In this document: piece by piece, positions 61,900-64,000 of the stretch
How the letters are laid out: the number at the start of each line of letters is the position of its first letter
Numbering within the stretch: the first letter of the stretch is position 1
Source of the DNA: UBA7672 sp040398465
GTDB lineage: Bacteria > Pseudomonadota > Alphaproteobacteria > Caulobacterales > Hyphomonadaceae
Assembly: GCA_040398465.1 (NCBI GenBank)
Contig: JBBAUA010000016.1
Span: 1 to 64,000 of the forward strand
Direction: 5' to 3'
DNA length: 64,000 bases
Program-made: the position numbers and the translations under genes
Notes under the pieces: generated by a model
Seen by the model: only the letters and a program-made list of their open reading frames with translations
Databases searched by the model: none
Told to the model about the DNA's origin: nothing

Positions 61900-61929
61900 G
61901 TCCGGACGCCAGCGAATCCGTGTCCGGAC
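61900..61929. promoter_or_regulatory. Pair of GTCCGGAC palindromes
   Basis: Two identical 8-base palindromes at 61900-61907 and 61922-61929, 22 bases apart centre to centre, about two helical turns. A third, one-base-off copy (GTCCGGCC) is at 61847-61854. They lie in the 261-base divergent region between the RHH/EF-hand gene and the MaoC gene. Spacing and symmetry suit an operator for a dimeric regulator such as an RHH protein; this is inferred. Confidence 0.4.
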
Positions 61930-61994
61930 ATGGCTTGCGGCTGAATTTTCAGCGAATACTGTCGACTGCACCGGACCCAAGGAAGGCTTCCACC

Positions 61995-62444
61995 ATGCGC
62001 ATGGTCAACTTCGCCGATCTCGAATCCCTCGTCGGAACCGAGGTGGGGGCCTCACCCTGGCACCAGATCACCCAGTCGCAGATCAACAAGTTCGCCGAGG
62101 CGACCGGCGATCACCAATGGATCCACGTCGATGTCGAGCGCGCCACAAAGGAACTCGGCGCCCCCATCGCCCACGGCTACCTGACCCTGTCCCTTCTCCC
62201 CATGCTGGCCGCCCAGATCATGCGTGTGGAGAACGTCACCCGCGGCATCAATTTTGGCTGCAACAAGGTGCGCTTCACCAACATGGTGCCCGTCGGCTCC
62301 CGGGTCCGCCTGCGCCAGAAATGCCTCGCCGTCGAAAGCCGCGCCGGCGGCAAGCAGATCGTGATGGAGTCCACCATCGAGATCGAAGGCAAGGACCGCC
62401 CCGCCTGCGTCGCCGAGTCGATCGGCATCATCTACGGCGCCTAG
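61995..62444 (+). CDS. MaoC family dehydratase
   Basis: A 149-residue hot-dog-fold hydratase (R-specific enoyl-CoA hydratase/NodN-like). The hydratase motif is FAEATGDHQWIHVDVE with the catalytic Asp and His, then PIAHGYLTLSLLPML and FGCNKVRFTNMVPVGSRVR. AAGGAAGG lies upstream of the ATG at 61995. Typical roles are beta-oxidation or supply of (R)-3-hydroxyacyl-CoA. Divergent from the EF-hand gene. Confidence 0.93.
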   Translation: MRMVNFADLESLVGTEVGASPWHQITQSQINKFAEATGDHQWIHVDVERATKELGAPIAHGYLTLSLLPMLAAQIMRVENVTRGINFGCNKVRFTNMVPVGSRVRLRQKCLAVESRAGGKQIVMESTIEIEGKDRPACVAESIGIIYGA

Positions 62445-62605
62445 CGCGCCTGACGCTGCGGCGCCCTTAACCGCAAAACTGACACGTCGTCAGGGAAAAC
62501 CTGTGCACGGCCCGGGCGTAATGCCTTCCGCCCACATGGTTTTCCGCCGGTCCGCTTGGGACGAATCGCCGCTTCCCCCACAAAAGCGCACCCCAGACGG
62601 ATTAT

Positions 62606-64000
62606 ATGTCGACGATGGCGCGCAAGACTTCCCCGAGAACAGGCAGCAGGACCGGACGTATGACGGCGGGATCGGGCGGTCCTGCCGGACCCGGACCGAC
62701 ATCGCCCCAACCGCCCCGCGCCCGGCGCGACGCCGAGGCCGTGATCGAGCAGCTCGGCCGCGCCCGCAGCGACCCGTACGCCTGGCTGAAGGACGACAAC
62801 TGGCGCGAAGTCATGCGCGACACGTCCCGCCTGCGCGCCGACATCCGCACCCATCTCGAGGCGGAGAACGCCTACACCCAGGCCGTCCTCGAGGCGCCGA
62901 CTGCCGCCTTGCAGGACCAGCTGTTCGAGGAGATGCGCGCCCGCATCAAGGAGAATGACAGCTCGGTCCCCGCCATCGACGGGCCCTGGGCCTACTATCG
63001 CAGGTTCCGCGAGGGTGGCGAGTATCCGCTGTTCTCGCGCCGCCTCGCCGACCAGGCCTTCGCCGACACTCCCGGAGTTGAACAGCTCCTGATCGATGGC
63101 GACGCCATGGCGAAGGGCTGCGACTACTTCGACATCCGCAAGGTCTCGCACTCGCCCGACCACCGCCTCATCGCCTTCGCCATCGACGACAAGGGATCGG
63201 AATTCTACACGCTGCACGTCCGAGATTGCACCACCGGCGCCGAGGTCGACACCATCCGCGACACCTATGGCGACTTCGTCTGGGGCGAGGATTCAAAGTC
63301 GATCTTCTGGGTTGCGCGCGACGAGAACGTCCGCCCCGTCGCCGTCTTCTGCCGCCGCCTCGAAAGCGGCGCGGACGAGCTTGTCTATCGCGAGCAGGAC
63401 CCCGGCTATTTCGTCGGCGTGCAGAAAAGCGAGTCCCGCCGCTTCATCTTCGTCGTGGCCAACGACCACACCACCACCGAGTGGCGCTACATGCGCACCG
63501 AGAGCGATAGTCATGCGCTGACCCTGGTCGCCGAACGCGAACCCGGCGTCGACTATTCCGTCGTTGATTTCGACGACCGCTTCTGGATCCGCACCAATCG
63601 CAACGGCGCCGTCGACTTCGCGCTTGTGTCTGCGCCGCACGAACATCCCGAAGAAGAGAACTGGCGGATCGAGATTCCGCACCGCCCCGGCATCCTGCTG
63701 CTCGATATCGAACCCTTCGCCAACTTCATCGCGCGGATGGAGCGCGAGAACGGCCTGCCGCGCATCGTCGTGCGCGAACGCACAAGCGGCGCCGAACACG
63801 CCATCGACTTCGCCGAGGCCGCCTATTCGCTTGGCATGTCGAGCGGCTATCGCTGGGACTCGCCGTGGCTACGCTTCGAGTATTCATCGCCCAGCACGCC
63901 CGCGCAGGTCTTCGACTACGACATGAGTTCGCGCCAGCGCATTTTGCGCAAGACGCAGCTTGTCCCATCGGGCCACAATCCTGACGACTACATCGTCGAG
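62606..64000 (+). CDS. Prolyl oligopeptidase family protein (5' part)
   Basis: The first 465 codons of an S9 prolyl oligopeptidase, cut by the right edge. After a basic Ser/Pro/Gly-rich N-terminus (about 45 residues) comes the family start SDPYAWLKDDNWREVM, then the seven-bladed propeller (YYRRFREGGEYPLFSR, KVSHSPDHRLIAFAIDDKGS, GDFVWGEDSKSIFWVARDE, ESRRFIFVVANDHTTTEW). The pattern is close to oligopeptidase B. The catalytic Ser-Asp-His domain lies outside the window. The start could be the ATG at 62606, 62615 or 62660, all in frame. Confidence 0.93.
   Translation, partial: MSTMARKTSPRTGSRTGRMTAGSGGPAGPGPTSPQPPRARRDAEAVIEQLGRARSDPYAWLKDDNWREVMRDTSRLRADIRTHLEAENAYTQAVLEAPTAALQDQLFEEMRARIKENDSSVPAIDGPWAYYRRFREGGEYPLFSRRLADQAFADTPGVEQLLIDGDAMAKGCDYFDIRKVSHSPDHRLIAFAIDDKGSEFYTLHVRDCTTGAEVDTIRDTYGDFVWGEDSKSIFWVARDENVRPVAVFCRRLESGADELVYREQDPGYFVGVQKSESRRFIFVVANDHTTTEWRYMRTESDSHALTLVAEREPGVDYSVVDFDDRFWIRTNRNGAVDFALVSAPHEHPEEENWRIEIPHRPGILLLDIEPFANFIARMERENGLPRIVVRERTSGAEHAIDFAEAAYSLGMSSGYRWDSPWLRFEYSSPSTPAQVFDYDMSSRQRILRKTQLVPSGHNPDDYIVE

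Noticed and set aside
60438..61994. Long plus-strand frame running into the MaoC gene
   Set aside because: Only the last 149 codons are MaoC; the part before is antisense to the EF-hand gene and has no ribosome binding site.

Overview
The window reads as a chromosomal segment of a high-GC alphaproteobacterium, most likely Caulobacterales/Hyphomonadaceae or a close relative. The evidence is the set of lineage-typical families: two DUF2336 proteins, a MucR regulator, a PAS_5-type protein, UrcA, DUF1491, DUF4169, and a decayed terminase that resembles gene transfer agent (GTA) terminases. A 100-base run of N at 4002-4101 shows a scaffolded draft or metagenome assembly. No rRNA, tRNA, CRISPR array, insertion sequence or intact prophage was seen. 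Most genes are housekeeping, transport or envelope genes.

Layout. 1-8.6 kb: gene decay (a VOC remnant and a GTA-type terminase remnant) mixed with a lipoprotein hydrolase, small membrane genes including two unusually short ones (41 and 26 codons), a PQQ-dehydrogenase-like lipoprotein and an enoyl-CoA hydratase. 8.6-19.9 kb: a large membrane protein of unknown role, a class A penicillin-binding protein, a repeat lipoprotein, a penicillin-acylase-family lipoprotein, an Uup-type ABC-F ATPase and a DUF2336 protein. 20-27.6 kb: a stand-alone DUF262/DUF1524 protein, a LytTR remnant, three glutathione-S-transferase-fold proteins (one with an export signal), an MFS exporter, release factor 3 and a secreted protein broken by an in-frame TGA. 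27.7-34.2 kb: an LpoB-like lipoprotein paired with a TPR lipoprotein, several small conserved alphaproteobacterial proteins, and a 3-methyladenine glycosylase-like gene broken by an in-frame TAG.

34.3-44.3 kb: the most unusual gene of the window, an 823-residue protein with an N-terminal TIR domain, a proline-rich linker, one membrane span, a distal part with imperfect repeats and a peptidoglycan-binding-like stretch, and C-terminal MORN repeats. A histidine kinase lies just upstream of it on the same strand. Then come two LysR paralogues around an UrcA gene, and sufE. 44.5-48.3 kb: a pstSCAB phosphate operon without phoU. 48.5-50.8 kb: a YbgC-type thioesterase, a zinc ribbon, a PAS protein and MucR. 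50.9-58.7 kb: a tightly overlapping nine-gene Mrp/Mnh-type cation/proton antiporter operon that has a DUF4040-MnhB fusion and three D-like subunits but no MrpA. 58.8-64 kb: a second DUF2336 protein with a CtrA-like site upstream, a ribbon-helix-helix/membrane/EF-hand protein facing a pair of identical palindromes, a MaoC hydratase, and the N-terminal part of a prolyl oligopeptidase that runs off the right end.

The main candidates for new biology are the TIR-membrane-MORN protein, the ribbon-helix-helix/EF-hand protein with its palindrome pair, the exported GST, the repeat shared by the TIR protein and the lipoprotein at 12993, the rearranged Mrp operon, and the micro-proteins. The two nonsense interruptions and the frameshifted remnants are either real decay or assembly errors; read-level checks would decide.
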